From the NCBI GenBank assembly GCA_006538405.1, contig BJKQ01000001.1, forward strand, positions 2,666,001-2,730,000: a stretch of 64,000 nucleotides of DNA, in the 5' to 3' direction. The translations under genes were made by a program, and so were the position numbers. This DNA comes from Hansfordia pulvinata (taxonomy: Eukaryota; Ascomycota; Sordariomycetes; Xylariales). Below the pieces are notes generated by a model, which was not told the origin of the DNA, did no database searches, and saw only the letters and a program-made list of their open reading frames with translations. This document shows positions 1-12,900 of the stretch, piece after piece (the stretch's first letter is position 1; every line of letters starts with the position of its first letter).

Positions 1-230
1 TTGCGGAGCTTCCAAACTCCGAAGCGCTTGTAGTATGCAGGCTTACTGGTTTCCCAGTTAGACTGGAATTTGATCTGGCCATGCTCTCGCCCCCTTCGTT
101 GTGATACTACTTACCTCCGACGAAACCCCCGCGTGTCCGCCATGATTTGGACCACCTCGGTCAGGGTTTTGCCCTCATGAACATACAGGCGCTCGATCTC
201 GGCCTTGTGCGATTCCCAGGCGTCCTGCAT
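1..230 (-). CDS. Clr5-domain protein, N-terminal part (gene runs off the left edge)
   Basis: Two minus-strand exons, 230-115 and 45-1, are separated by a 69-bp intron (46-114) with donor GTAAGT, a CTAAC branch site and acceptor CAG. They encode WESHKAEIERLY, a stretch ending RGFRRS, then YYKRFGVWKLR. This is the Clr5 domain, a short helix-turn-helix-like module at the N terminus of many filamentous-fungal proteins, often followed by ankyrin or TPR repeats. The intron falls just before the YYKRFGVW block, and joining the exons keeps the frame (AG+T gives Ser). ATG at 230 is the nearest in-frame start, six codons before WESHK; a further upstream start is possible. The rest of the gene lies beyond position 1, so the full architecture and function are unknown. 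The domain call is firm. Confidence 0.8.
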
Positions 231-1356
231 CGTGGAATATGGCTGCTGAATATGATGTAGTGTGGATGCTGAGAAATCTATGGCAGAGAGGAGCGTGCTG
301 CTGTCGACCGGAGCTGGCTCGCCAATTGGTTTCCGGGCGAGAAGCGAAAGCAGTATTTATCACCAGCGAGGAGCGTGAGACCAGCATGAGGCTCCCGCCC
401 ACCCACCCAGCTCAGGCAGACCCATGAGGTTATCGGGTTCCCCCATTGGCGGACGGCAAACCTATCGACGCCCAAACCCACCTCCGCACGGGAGACGCCG
501 GTGTGCAGATGCCACAGTTGGCGATCTCTCCTCATTGGCCCGACACGAAACTATCGGCGGCTGAGTCTACGTCAGCGCTGCATGGACCCTTCCACGCAGT
601 CGAGTACTCCCATTGGCTTTCAGCAGAACTCTTTTGGCACCCTATTCGTTGCTAACGAAGCTCTCGGATCCACGCAGTTCTTTCATTTCTGGTCTGTCTG
701 CCAGCTGGGAGACGCAGGGCGGCCTGGGAGGGCGACGAGTACACACCAAAACATGCCCTTGCTCAGTCCGTGTTCGTCTCCTTTCGTCACCTGGACCCTC
801 TCACGCAGTCGAGTCTTCCCATGGGCTTTGAACAAAGCTCTCGCGGCTCTCCATTCGTTGCTAGCGAAGCTCTCGGGACCACTGCGGCTCTTTCTCTCAT
901 GATCTGCCGGGCAGCGGAGAAATGCAGGGCGGCCCGGGCAGAATACACATCAAAGCACACCCTCGTCCAGCCCGCGTTCGTCTCCTTTCGTCACCTGGAC
1001 CAAGGTATAGTTCCTGCAGGGGCGAATGGGACATGGCCGATCCGAGCCTCCAAAGTCAAGCCCCCGACGGAAACGGCTTTCAAAATGATAATGGGGGCAG
1101 TGTTGACAGCAGTCTGCTGGCTGGCTTGGGTGAGATGGAATGGTTATAAGTCGCCGGCGCGGCCCGACTTTGTGTTCTCAATTGAAGACGACATGGAACC
1201 AGTTTCACGACTCATATAGGCTTCTCATTCACAGGCTTATTTCTCTATAATCACCTCGAATTACTCCTCAGCTTAAGGAGGTCCCGTCCTGCCTTGCACA
1301 TTCTTCAAAGCCCGCCCCCTCTCCCCCCCTCCAGCCAGTCCTGTACTCTGCCTATA
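231..1356. other. Intergenic region between divergent genes
   Basis: No convincing gene. It lies between the start of the minus-strand Clr5 gene and the start of the small plus-strand membrane-protein gene, so it holds two promoters. Its main content is the diverged tandem duplication at 583-995, listed separately. A pyrimidine-rich stretch at 1310-1345 immediately precedes the downstream start, as is usual for fungal leaders. Confidence 0.6.
583..995. repeat. Two-copy diverged tandem repeat, about 205 bp per unit
   Basis: Unit 1 is about 583-791 and unit 2 about 792-995; the next bases (TGGACC at 996) begin a third, aborted unit. Landmarks shared in the same order include TGGACCCT, ACGCAGTCGAGT, ATTCGTTGCTA followed by CGAAGCTCTCGG, GCAGGGCGGCC, and TCGTCTCCTTTCGTCACC closing each unit. 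The copies differ at many positions and by small indels. Both stay open in one frame for part of their length, but I see no recognisable protein. Confidence 0.75.
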
Positions 1357-1699
1357 ATGTCGGATACCGGCTCGCTCGATACCCAAGGCATCATTGCCAT
1401 TTTGAGTGTCGTGGTTGGGGCGCCGTCGGCGGTGCTTGTCCTGGCCCAGGGCTACCGCCACTGGGTCTGGAAGCGGTCGGACAGATCCTCTGATGGTGAG
1501 TGCTCAGATTTTATCAGTGTCAACTTGACATTGTCAAACAACTTTAACAACAGAGTCCGCGCAGAGGAGGCTGCGCCGTCGTCTGACCCAGCACCAACTA
1601 CCAGAACAGCCACGCAGTAGCAAAGCTGGCCAGGAAAGACGGAGACGACATTTCGGGGCGGCGCCACATCATCGCCAGCGGCTCCCAGAACTATCATAA
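1357..1699 (+). CDS. Small single-pass membrane protein, fungal, uncharacterised
   Basis: Two exons, 1357-1495 and 1554-1699, around a 58-bp intron (donor GTGAGT, acceptor AACAG). The joined frame gives 94 residues. Residues about 11-28 (starting GIIAILSVVVGAP) form one hydrophobic helix, followed by a basic HWVWKR segment. The C-terminal half is strongly basic and Arg-rich (RRLRRR, RRRRH). The acidic N terminus and basic C terminus would put the tail in the cytosol. Small proteins of this style (a short leader, then IIAI...APSA...) are common in filamentous ascomycetes and have no assigned function. The gene model rests on a clean intron and a preserved frame, not on a recognised family. Confidence 0.55.
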
Positions 1700-2468
1700 A
1701 AGGTCATGTTTCTGTGTAGCGGGTCGTGTCGAAATCCGGGACGGATGCGGGCTTTGGATGGACCCCATGCTGCTCCTGTATTGCACGTCTGTACGGCGTC
1801 GGCTTCTTGCCCACTTAGCAGTTGCGATACGTCTCTGCCCATCAATGGATCGAAGAGACTTTCCCATATTGTTCCAACGTGAGGTCTGATCGCTTCTGGA
1901 TGATTCAGAAATCCAAGTTTCTTGTTTAAAATAAGTACCCAGCCTTCTCAACTGTCTTGTAACCGCACACACACACCCTCGGATATGTAAGGCCTAGGAG
2001 ATAGCCAAGTGAGACTCCAGGCAGCTGCAAACTCGGCTCGTCTCTCGGATATATACCCAGTACAGCATCTCTGCCATGATATATTCATGGATGGTTTCTA
2101 CGGCTTACAGAGAAATCACCAGAGGCAAAGGATTGCTACGAGTACATGGGTGACTTGAAGGGTTCAGGTTGGGAGTTCTTTAGCTCCACGGATGGGTTGG
2201 CGGCTGCTTACAGTGGCGCCTCCACTAATCGTTCAGCGCCTAGATCCACTGAGGTGTGGGTTCCAGCGCGCGCTGAGCACTTCCCAGTCACTGTAGCGTA
2301 GCCGCGTGTCGCAACATCCAATTGCACCGCATCGCATCCGATTGCATCAGACCACCAACCGCAGCCTCGCCTTGACCATCGCGTCCAACGCCGCCCTTCC
2401 CGATCATCGACGACGTCTCTATCGCCTGGAAACCACCCTACCTTACCTTCATCCACAGAGCTCCCGAG
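1700..2468. other. Intergenic region upstream of the THO5 gene
   Basis: No gene recognised. It contains the 3' flank of the small membrane-protein gene and the 5' leader of the THO5-like gene, which becomes C/T- and ACC-rich from about 2340. Reading frames on either strand are short and look like nothing known. Confidence 0.5.
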
Positions 2469-3271
2469 ATGGCCGTCGACGAGATCGTCACCGACCGCAA
2501 CCTGGCCGCGGTGCTGAGCGCGGCCGGCGACGCGCAGGCCCAAGCCCACGCCCTCGTCGACCAGCTCGCCGCCATCGCCGGGCCCGTCAGGTCGGCGGGA
2601 CCCGAGACACAGGCCGACCTGTTTGCCAGCCAGAAGCTGCTGTCCACCAACCTGGCCCAGCTGCGCGGCCTGCACCGCACCGCCCACCTCGGCGCCCGCC
2701 AGACCCGCGCATCCACCGCCGAGGCCCGCCTCGAGGTCGACCGCCTGCACCTCCAGCTGCAGAACCTGCACTACGAGCAGCGCCATCTCCAGGGCGAGAT
2801 TGCCGCCTGCGAGTCCTACGAGTCCGTCCTCTCTGACACCATACCTGTTACCCCCCCCGCCATCCATTTGTGGCCACAAATGCTGACCGACGACCGCTAC
2901 CACAGTCACACGTACCAGCAGCTGCCCCTGATCCCCGCCGACGAGTTCCTCGCCCTCAAGCCCGAGCACGCCTCCGACGACGAGAACGCCCTCATGGTGG
3001 CCAGGATCGAGCACGAGCGCGCCGAGCGCGAGGCCCTCGAGCAGCAGCGCATGGAGCTCCTCAAGCGCAAGATGAAGCTCATCGCCGACAACAAGAAGCG
3101 CAAGGACGACCTCAACAACCTGGACCAGCAGCTGGAGAAGTTCATCGACGTATGTGCACCCTGAGGCTGTTTTCACGGGCCATCTTGTCACCGTGCTCAC
3201 CTGAACCTTGGACCTAACTTGTACTGCAGGCTGCCAAACCCATCCAGAAGCTCTTCGAAAAGAATGTGTAG
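2469..3271 (+). CDS. THO complex subunit 5 (THOC5/FMIP family)
   Basis: Exons 2469-2821, 2906-3149 and 3230-3271 encode 212 aa. The central block (LEVDRLHLQLQNLHYE followed by LQGEIAACESYD) is the signature of the Thoc5/FMIP family. It is followed by the YQQLPLIP segment and a long charged coiled coil (RIEHERAEREALEQQR onward), ending PIQKLFEKNV. The family acts in the nuclear THO/TREX complex, which couples transcription to mRNA export. Intron 1 (2822-2905) is 84 bp and contains no in-frame stop, so it can be misread as coding. I call it an intron because it has a GCTGAC branch site and a CACAG acceptor, and because splicing gives CESYDHTYQQLPLIP, the family's normal continuity. Its donor, GTCCGT, is weak. 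Intron 2 (3150-3229) is standard (GTATGT...GCAG). Confidence 0.85.
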
Positions 3272-6200
3272 GCCCCGAAGCTGCGCAGGTCCTGATCTGG
3301 ACTTTTACCTATACGAAGTGTGGCTTTGAGCCTCCGCGAGCGACCGCTCGCGAACGCGTTCTCGCGGCTTGAGGCCCGAGGATGGTCGCCTCGGCTCAGA
3401 AGTGAGGCATCAGAGGGACGATTAGCGAGCCGGGCTTCCACGTGGGGTCACAAATTGCTCTTCACACCCAGAAAACCCGTCAGGAACGACTCTTGGATCA
3501 TCGAAGACGCCGTTGTACAGGAACCTGACCGCCTCATTCGGCATTGAGATGAGGCCGGGCTACGGCGTCAAAGCGCCGCGTGAGCCGGCTCTGCTTTTGG
3601 CTGGCCGGCCCCGGCCACAGCACGAGCCCCGAGAGGATATCTGCCAGGAACCCAGGCTCACAGAAGACCACATCAGCTTGTGGGGATGAACAGATGCGTC
3701 TTGAGAAGAAGGCGGCTGATGATGGGGGACATCAAATGGTTGAGGGTGAACCAGCCTCGTGGCCGTAGACAGAGTGGTGTCTAGCAGTTTCAGGAGATGC
3801 CCAATGCGAGGGCACACGGCCAATCATGACAAGCAATGATCATATGCTGCTCTTTCACAAGCAGGTATCGAACCGAACGTGTGAAGGTGACTGACAGACT
3901 TGTAGTGCAGATATGCAAGAGCGTCATTTAGTTCTTCAGCATAGCATCAACATTGAACCCGTAGTCCGGTGTCGTAGGCTTGAGGCGAGTAGTGAGTCCT
4001 GTTTGACAAAGGTTGGACTATCTACGGAACCTGCGAGTCGCCTTGAGCTCTCATACGACAGAATACTCGTAGACATGTCCGCGCCTTCAACCTGCGAAAC
4101 CACCGCCATCGCCTCCGCCGGCTCCGGGGTCTGGACCTCTTATCGCGCCTTACTCGCGCCAGGCAGCCGGCACCGCCCAAGTGCTGACCGGCCCGCCAGG
4201 GCCGATATCGAAGAAGAGAGACCCCCATCGCTGTGTCTTTCTTTCTCTCACTTGCCCCCTTGACTTCAGGTGAGCGCCCACCCTCCGGTGCCGCACCATG
4301 GCCGCCGGCTGTCATGTCATGACCGGCGTTCGCCTTGCCAGTGGGATCGAAACCCCCCTTCTCTCGCTTATCTTCTGCACCATGATTTTCCCCGACTCGA
4401 TGAGCGGTGTGCCTGACCTGGCTTTTCACCGAGGTTCCCGTGGGAGGGAGTTGGCGAAGGGATACTCTCCAGTCTTCGAGTCTTGATACTACTCGCGCCT
4501 GACTGCGCCGCCGCTTGACACGACAACGGATGGGATGATAGGTTACCCCCTTCGCGTCCTCCCCACGGGCAGCCACGTGCTTTTGGGGGGCGCGGGAGGA
4601 CAGTGAAAATGGGACGGGGTGCATCTTGGGGGCCGCTGGCTCGAACGGGATGCCGTTACCCACATTCGCCCGACAAAGTGCGAGTACTGATGGGTAATGA
4701 TTGCTTCTATCGCGTCGGCGGTGCGGATACTTCAACCGCGTCACAGGCAGCATGTAGTGTAAAGTACTCGCACCGTGAATACCTACCTGACCTAGTAAAC
4801 CAAGTAACAGCGAGCCCAGCTCGGCGTCCCCGCAGCGCACACGTGCTCGTATGAGTACCTTAGGCACATTGATGTAATTGAAGCTATATTTGCTTTCCCA
4901 TACGAGTATCCGCCCCCACCTCTTCTTAGTTTCGCCGTGAAGCGCGTCCTCTCGGGTGGGACGGGGAAGTTTTCGAGTCGCGAACGAACCGCGACGCGCG
5001 ACTAATGGGGCTATCCCCGCCGTTTGTGGCCCCCTCTCCTCCCCCTTTCACGCGTGCCTTTCCCATGCGAGATGTTCCCGTATATTAGTATCCATGACTC
5101 TGCGGGTGTCCAGAAACCCCATTTATCCATCCTGGCCATGGCTGAAGGACCTCCGTCGGGCAGAGTACCCGCTCCCTCCGTACCTACTGTACTCTGCTGC
5201 GTGGAGGAGAGCTGGTGCTCGTGATTACGAGGCACTCGCGCGTCCAGTGTATATGTATCGACATCGGGTTTGCAAAGCAGGCAAGGCGTCCCGCTCGTCG
5301 AGCGCGACCGAGGTTGAGGGGGGATCCGCGAGAATGCCAATGTACGTCGACCCCGACATTGTCGGTCTTCTGTTACACACGTTGCTGCACGGCAGACTCG
5401 ACTCGTCATCTCGCTGGGCTTGGGTGGTAGGAGAGGCCGGACCAGTCTTTGGTGACCTGTTGACTCGCAATGGCTTTCGTCGAGGGCATCCGGTCTCACA
5501 CTCACACACAGAGGGACCCCTGGGCAACGGCGTCGAGTGCGAGCACATGTGGACGGTCTCTGATTGAAAAATCTGAGGTTACGGTTACACCCGCCCGGAG
5601 AGCTCGGGGCGCACACTGGCGATCGTGTGGCCCTTCGGGGGCAGAGCCTCAAGACGGTCGAGTTCGCCGTGCCTGCGTGCCTGGGGTGGGTGGCACGAAC
5701 GCTTTTATTATCATGGAATACTCGTATGCCCTCCCTCTGCTGGCTCTTCCTCCTCCCCTGCCGTCCCCCTCCCCCTCCGAGACATTGCGCGCTCGCTCCC
5801 CCAGCACGTGTGCGACCCGAGGAAGATTTCGCACACCCATCGTGTCTTGGCCCTGCTCGTAACGCTGGCCCGGCAAGACAACGCAAACGGTTCTGTTTCT
5901 CATGGTTTCTGAGGGTGGTGGTGCCCCTGGGACTGTACGAGCACCCTCATCCGCGCCGATCCCTGGTTATTTTCCGGGGTACGGCTGCTGTGTCTTTGCT
6001 TTGGCGTGACGGATTCCTCACTCACAAGGGGGTTGCGAGATGGTAAAGTGTGTCTCTGAGACAGCGCACAGAGCAGACAGCGGGTGCTCATGACTTTGCA
6101 TCGACTATTATTTGCCTCACCACCCTGTTTGTGTGTATCCGAACCTGGAGAGAGGTCGTTGGCTCTGTACAAGTTCCTCTGCCTAGGCGTCGTTCCCGCA

Positions 6201-6496
6201 GGCCAACAGGCGCCGTCCCGGAGAAGGGATGTAGCCTGCTCGCGGTGCCGTTTCTTTTTTCCCCCTTCTCTCGCTCTTTGCTCTCGGCCTCGCGCTTGGA
6301 GCTGAGACCTGCATGGCGCTCTGGCGCTCAGCCCCGAGTCGGCACGTCATCCCTCACGACAGAGCCCACTTACAGGGCCTCTTCCGACAAATGCTTTCGG
6401 AGTACGGGAAAACGTGCCTGTTTCTTCGAGGGCGAAAACTCTACAGCTTGTTCCGCAGGAAGCTCCCGCGCCCTGCAAGAGTACGAGTGCAGGGTG

Positions 6497-6516
6497 AAAA
6501 AAAAAAAAAAAAAAAA
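6497..6516 (+). repeat. Homopolymer A20
   Basis: Twenty consecutive A in the gene-poor block. It is preceded by ACGAGTGCAGGGTG and followed by GCCGGG. There is no retroelement body upstream, so I do not read it as a poly(A) tail. Confidence 0.9.
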
Positions 6517-6946
6517 GCCGGGACTCTGATGCTGGCCAACTAAGAACCATCACAACAGCTCGCTGCTACCCATCTGCCACGAGCGAGCGCAGTGGGTCTC
6601 TGATTCTGACTTGTCCAATAGGGACCATCGGAGGGATCCCTGCTTGGAATGCTGGGGTCCCCCCTAGTCGGGCTGCCTCCCTTTTAGCGGGCTCCATGTT
6701 CTTTCGCTCCCCCTTTCAGTGTTCGGGGCTTTGCTCAGATTCCGTTTCGTCCGCCCGTCCCAGAGATACGAGTACGGATACTCGCACGAGCATTCGGAAT
6801 TGACGCCGCCAGGAGCATCTCGTAGCTTTCCCTTTCGAGCAGCTGTAATACGCAGTAAACATGATAACCACGCTCGCACTCATAGCAGGGCAGACCTTTG
6901 CTTCTGGCGTCGCCTGCGGGGCCTTCCCCCGCGCCGAATCCCTTCC

Positions 6947-6966
6947 GGGGGGGGGGGGGGGGGGGG
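6947..6966 (+). repeat. Homopolymer G20
   Basis: Twenty consecutive G between CCTTCC and CTCCGC. The length is uncertain, because such runs are error-prone in every sequencing technology. Confidence 0.85.
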
Positions 6967-9900
6967 CTCCGCTGCCCGAGCAGCAGCCTCGGTGCGAGTT
7001 TTCGGCCAACCCGGGGCAGTGGGCAGTGCCGAAGAGATGGATGTGTCCCGCGGTCGTCGCGTCTTCGGGCTCTTGTAAGATCCCGTCGCGCCCACCGGCC
7101 GCTCTTCATTCGCCTGCTGTTACACGACCGCACTTCCGTCTTAGCCGAGAACAACCGGCCCCTCGTTGCATCATTGCGGTCACTCTCGCGTCTTATCGAG
7201 CCGCCTGACCGGGCATGCTACAGTTGCAGTTGCTGGACGGCCAAAGCGTAACTGGCAGTACTCATCGTACGAATATGCTCATACGTCGCTTTCTAGATTC
7301 CGAAGTTCGCGGTGGCTGAAATGGAGAGATCGGCACAGTTTTCAGTCACGCCCAAACGGCAGCCCCGCCCTTTGGGTGAAATAGTGGGGGACAAGTTGGT
7401 GGCTCTTGTCGGGCGTCACGGTGTCGGGTCGGGGTTTCCAGTGCTCGATCTTCTCGCTGTTGTGCTGTACCGTATTGTTCGCATCGCCGACGGGAGCCTG
7501 TACTCCAAATACCGTATTCTTCGACCGCTTGGCTAAAATACGCTTCCGGGTCGAGCCTGGAAACCTAAGCAGATGCGCCAGGGTCCCCTCAACCTGACCT
7601 ATCAAAACGACGAAGGGTCGGGACGGTGGATGACCTAGTTGCTAGTGCCAGATTAGCTTGCAGGCCCTGCCGGATCTCATTGAGCACAATCCAGGGTGCT
7701 AGCATAGCATACTCGTAGTCCTGATGCACATGGGCACGCCGTCGTCAGTTGGAAGAAGACGGTCCAGTTAAGGACGAGAAGGCCTGATGAGTTAGCGTCC
7801 GTCATGACTAGGCCTGATACTCGAATGTGTGCCGGTCTCAACGCCGCCCCTCACGTTGCACTCGTACAACGTTCTTGGAAATGCAGCGAGGCCGTAACGG
7901 ATTGCTGGGATGGTGCGTGGAACGGGTTCACGTTATGAGTGAGGTGATGATGTCTAGATCACCTCATCACATGTCGTTTCTTCCACCCCTCGCCTAAACG
8001 CCCATCTATCGCAAATCGCGCCGAGGACTGACGTTAGGGATTTGGCGGTGAGCAGCACCCCAAGATTCCCAGGAACCAGGCGTCAGGCTAGCAGTGCGAC
8101 ACGCACTTGAGGCTGCCGGAGGGGTTTGGGGAGAGGGAGTCGATCGGAAAGGAGAGCAGAGCAAAGCTTGAAGATGAAAGCCAGGCCAAACGTTCCATTC
8201 CCCCTTCGAACATTCGCCAAGTCAAGTAGCATGTTGTCGAAAGCCATGAGCTCCTTGATTCAAGGAGCCCACGGCATCTGACACACGGACCGCGGGCCGC
8301 ATCCGTTGACATGCGCTCTCTCAAGGCTTCTTGACGCGGGGCATATCATCTATGCATTCTTGATGGCATGGCTACAGATTCGAGAAGCTAGCTGAAGTGA
8401 AATGGTGAGTACTGTGGGCGAATCGCCGACGCGTCATGGCCATTCCTTATCGCGAGGTTCGCGTAAAGTAGACTCTGATGGGTTAGACCGTTCGGGCTCG
8501 ATGGCGCGCCTCCGGAGATCCTCCATTGATCATGTATCTTTCGGTTTTCTGTTTGCGGCGGCGCTACCAACCACATGCGCTTACAGCACCTTGAGCTGAC
8601 AAATCGCATGGGCCCGAAGGACGGATCTCGTTCTGCCATCATTTTCACAATAACAGACGAGGCGCCACCTGGAGCGAGTGGCATGGGAAGTGAAGGGTTG
8701 TCAAGCTAGACCGATGCAGCGCTGACGAGGCGCCGCTGCCGGGTTGTGGTTGTGTGTGCGGAGTACTCGGAGGAGGAAGAATGCAGTTGCACATATTCGC
8801 CTGCTGGGGTGTCGCTTCGGGTCCAAGACAACAGCGACCTCAGAAGCTGTACCAGGGCTTGGTGCAATGCGCTGGTCACCAGGGTTGGGCCAAACCTGTC
8901 TATCCTCCACGTTGTGAACATGCGGCAGACTAGCCACATCAACGCCACAGCTGGGCTCGATTGCCTCATGACATCGCTAGTGACCTGACCGTGCATGGGT
9001 ATCGTGGGGCTGCCGGCACTCGTCTGTGGGCGTGACGAGTGCCCGTTGTACTCGTAGGGTGGAATGCGGGCAGCCGGTTGCAAGTCAGAGGGGCATGCAG
9101 AATGCGTAAGAGATCGACGAATACACGGTTTTGTGAGAGAGCCCTCGATCGACTGCTGGTGAGGGTAATCGTATTCACCACAGCCCTGACTCTTGATTTA
9201 GGCGATTAGGTACTCGTAAAGACAGGGCCGGAGACTTGCGAGGGTCGGTTGGGTGGCAAGCATCGTCCGTTCGTGCTACGGCCTCTACTCCGTAGTTAGG
9301 CCCCGGCACTCCTGGGATCCAGGTTGCCCCGCGGTCCTATCAGCAGACCGGGGCAGCGATAATTCCGACAACAGCCTCATGAGCAGGGTTGTATGCGGTA
9401 GATTAGCGCGCGCCCGGGCACTCGGCGCAGCGGGGTGTCAATGCTGGGATGGCGCTCATCAACCTGACGACCAGTGAGGGTTCGGGGCCGCGGGTGCAGC
9501 GTTGCAGATAAGTGGCGGTTGCATCTTGCAGGCCGGCATGATGGGAGAGACGACCCTGTTCGTAACTGCGCGGGCGATACGAATACTCGTAGGTAGGCAC
9601 AGGCGGGCAGTGAGCTGGCGACGGATGCGATGCGGCTGTGTCGAGAGGGTTGCAGTTCGGCTGCCGCGGGCGACGATGCTGCTCCAACGGGGCCGAGAGG
9701 GCCGAAGCGGGTGGGATGGCAGTCGGGACATGGGAAGAAAGCCTCCAGCCAGCTACGCCAGCCAGGTATCGCGTTGCTGTCAACCTTGGAAGTCCAGTCT
9801 GCAGCCATGCTGTAGCTGCATGAATGATGTCAGCCGCCTGCTAGGTGCGCTAGCGCAGTGCCCGGCCTTGCAGCTCCAGCGGTCAACGGCGCTGTTCTCG

Positions 9901-12900
9901 GGCCCAGACACTCCTCCAGCTCATCATCGACACTCTAGGTACCTACCTAAGGTATTCTCGTAGCCCAGAGGTGCCTGGTAGGTGAAGGTAATTACCCGGT
10001 TTTGCCCATGGATGGATCTCACGGATGTACGAGTACGAGCGCCTAAGGTCTTTGCCTGAGTTGTGAATACGGTTCCAGAGAAACGGAATGTCGAATGCGG
10101 GCTGGGGATGAATTCCCGCCCGAGTGAGGGTACTCATACGAGTACTCGCCCGAGCACACCACACCATCTTTCCACCCCTCCCCCTCAGCCTGGAGTCGAT
10201 TCCGTCATGACTTTACACGTGCAGGCTGCATACTCGTACCTCAGGCACTCGCGCTGCGCCGGCGAGACGGCCCCTCAGACACTCTGCAGTCTGCAGAGGG
10301 ATCAGGATGCGCCCTGTAACGCGAGCCGTGTGGCGAGCACGCGCTGCGTGTCTCTGGTCTGACTCCGGCCTGGCAGGCGGCCTGGGTCGGCACGCAGGGC
10401 ACTTGGCCAGGGAGGTAAAGGAAGAGCAGGATCTCAGCTTGGCTCACGCTGCAGGATTCGCGGGGCCAATCGCACAAGCAAGATGCGACGCATCCGAGTG
10501 CTCACGGGGCAGATCTCTGCCGTGGTTCTTCCTGACTGCTCGCCCTGCTGGCGGACTGGTAGGGCTGCCGCTATCTCCGTCCGACGGCCCGACTCGATGG
10601 TTTAGGTTGGATCCACGCCCAGACGGAACTCGGCGCTGTCCACGGAGCAACGAGCGGTTGAAAGATGGAGATGGCGCGGCGACGGATGGCAATGGCGCAT
10701 CTGATATCTGATGTGTGTGGTCCGCCCCGGCCGCATTTAAAATCCGTGCCAGGCGACGCCGACGCTTTCGCTTTGCTGCACACAACCAGAAATGTACGCT
10801 GTACCGTGCATTGTATGTATTCATCAAATGCTCGCAGCGTACTGTCCAACTTGTGTATCGTTTATGAATCAACACTTTCAACCCTGGGCTAAGTTAGTGT
10901 TCTTGAGGTGCCGGCCTACAGTTGCTTATGAGTACCTAGGTAGGCACGATGATGAACTATCCGTATGTACTCGTACCGAGTTCTACACAAGCTTGACTTG
11001 GCACAGCTGGGGCGAATGCCACTTCAGAATTCCCTCAAGTGCCGGCGCTACGAGTACAAACAGGCGAATGGCTTTCCCCCGTACGTACCTCTGCGTACGA
11101 TCAGGTGTGGCCTCATGTGCGAGTATTCGGCAAAGCCACAAAGCTGACAATCGCCTGCACGGCTTATGTATCCTTACCCATCAAGCGCAAGGCTGACTGG
11201 TGCAGCCCCAACTGCGCAGGGAAGCAGCGCAGCTGGCGACCAAGCCACAATCCTTCGTCAGCGGAACCTGATGACCAGCAGGCTGATGAAACAGGCGGGC
11301 AAGGATACTCGAGGGCTGTGAGGTCTGAACGCGTACTCGTCAAGGCCAGTCGCAAGCCCTGACTGGTGCGGCTGGTCTGGCCTGCTTCTCTGTCGGCCTT
11401 CAAGGAGACGTCCGGAATAGTAACACCACACCGAAGCGTGTTGATCGGTGCGCGGCCAAGACCTCCGCTGGAGAGCGCCGTCATGAGTTTGCCGCTCGCG
11501 GCACGACTACTAGCCGTTGCGCCCGTCGTGCCCACAGTGCCGCGCAGGTTGATCGGCTTGCAGAGTAATGATAAGTGGTGCTGTCTGACCGCGACGACGA
11601 CGGCGCTTGTCACCTTGCCATCTACTCCGTACTCGTCTGCCCGGGAACATTGGGTGACTGGTGATGAGCTGCAGTACTGGTACTCGTATCTCGCGAGTCC
11701 TCTGCTCCGCAGATCAACTGGGAGACTGGCAAATCCTGGAAGTTCTTCAGAAGAGCTCCTGACTGATACGGCGAGCCGACAGCAGCCAAGTGTCACAAGG
11801 TCCCGGATGAGGTTTGGGGGCCAGGTAGGTAATTAGTGGAAGTTGTCAGTGTCGGAGTCATTGCGAGCAGACAGACGTTCGAACCTCTGTTGAGCTGACA
11901 AGCCGGCGAGAGTACAGAAACACCACGGGTTCCTTGCCAACTCCAGCAAGGCAGGTGGTCCTTGTGTCGATACTCGTACGAGTACGCGTTTTTGATTACC
12001 CCGTTTGAAGGAGCACAGCCTGGGGCATCGGCTTCAATGTCGCCGTGTTTTTCGCACGCGGCACGCATATTCGCTTCCAGGGGCACCACTGGCATGGGGA
12101 GGAGCGGCTTCACCCCGAGCTGTTGGATGGCAATTAACCATGCAGTGCCATGCATCACTTTGATTAGCAGCCCGAATGTCCATGTGCCACTGCAAAAAAA
12201 CAAGCCCTTCTCCTTTTGGGCGGGACCAGGAAATTGAGAGCATCTCACGCAGAGGTAAGGATAGGCCTCGATACAACGATAGGGGTCTGCCCCAGGTTGG
12301 ATCGGCCCCGAACCGCCGCCAGCCCCTTCAACTCTGGAGTACTCGTACTCTTCACCGTGTCCGCTACGGAATGCGCGTACCTACCTACGTACTCACTCAT
12401 ACCCAGTACATTATGAGGCACTGTAGATGGGCGTGGAGTTTGTGTACTCGCAGTACTAGGAAACAATCTGCGGGCTCGATGGGATTTCGCATGTGTCACA
12501 TCGCGTGCAAAAGTCACAATCTACTCCGTGAGCTCCTACTCGTACTGGCGTCATCACCCCCAGTCCTCGAACTCGCAAGAACTCATACGTACGTGCATCT
12601 CGTGGCAGACGAGGCCGTCTTCAAGTGGCTGAGTAGCTTTCATGCTCACAACTTGACCGGGCTCCATTACGCAAGCAGCGTCGTCGACAGATGCATGCGC
12701 AGCAGACTGACATTGGCGCCAATGCTGCAGTGTGGCAGCCGGGTGCAACCTTTGCTTCGAGCAACAGCCGGACGGTGTGATGATGGGGGGGGGGCAGATG
12801 GATACGGAGTACGCGATTAGCTGTCCGTACTGGACGGGTCTTTGCACTGCGGTGTTCGAGGGGTATTGGCTGGCAAGAGAAAATGGATCAAGGACCTCAG

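Noticed and set aside
2208..3200. 330-codon minus-strand open frame
   Set aside because: It is antisense to the THO5 coding exons; its Val/Gly/Leu-rich composition mirrors the opposite strand's codon bias and it has no domain.
4022..4867. 281-codon minus-strand open frame in the first gene-poor block
   Set aside because: Arg-rich mixed composition, no domain, no splice structure; typical of chance frames in GC-rich DNA.
5011..5886. 291-codon minus-strand open frame
   Set aside because: Same reasons; it overlaps several equally long frames on the other strand and contains octamer copies.
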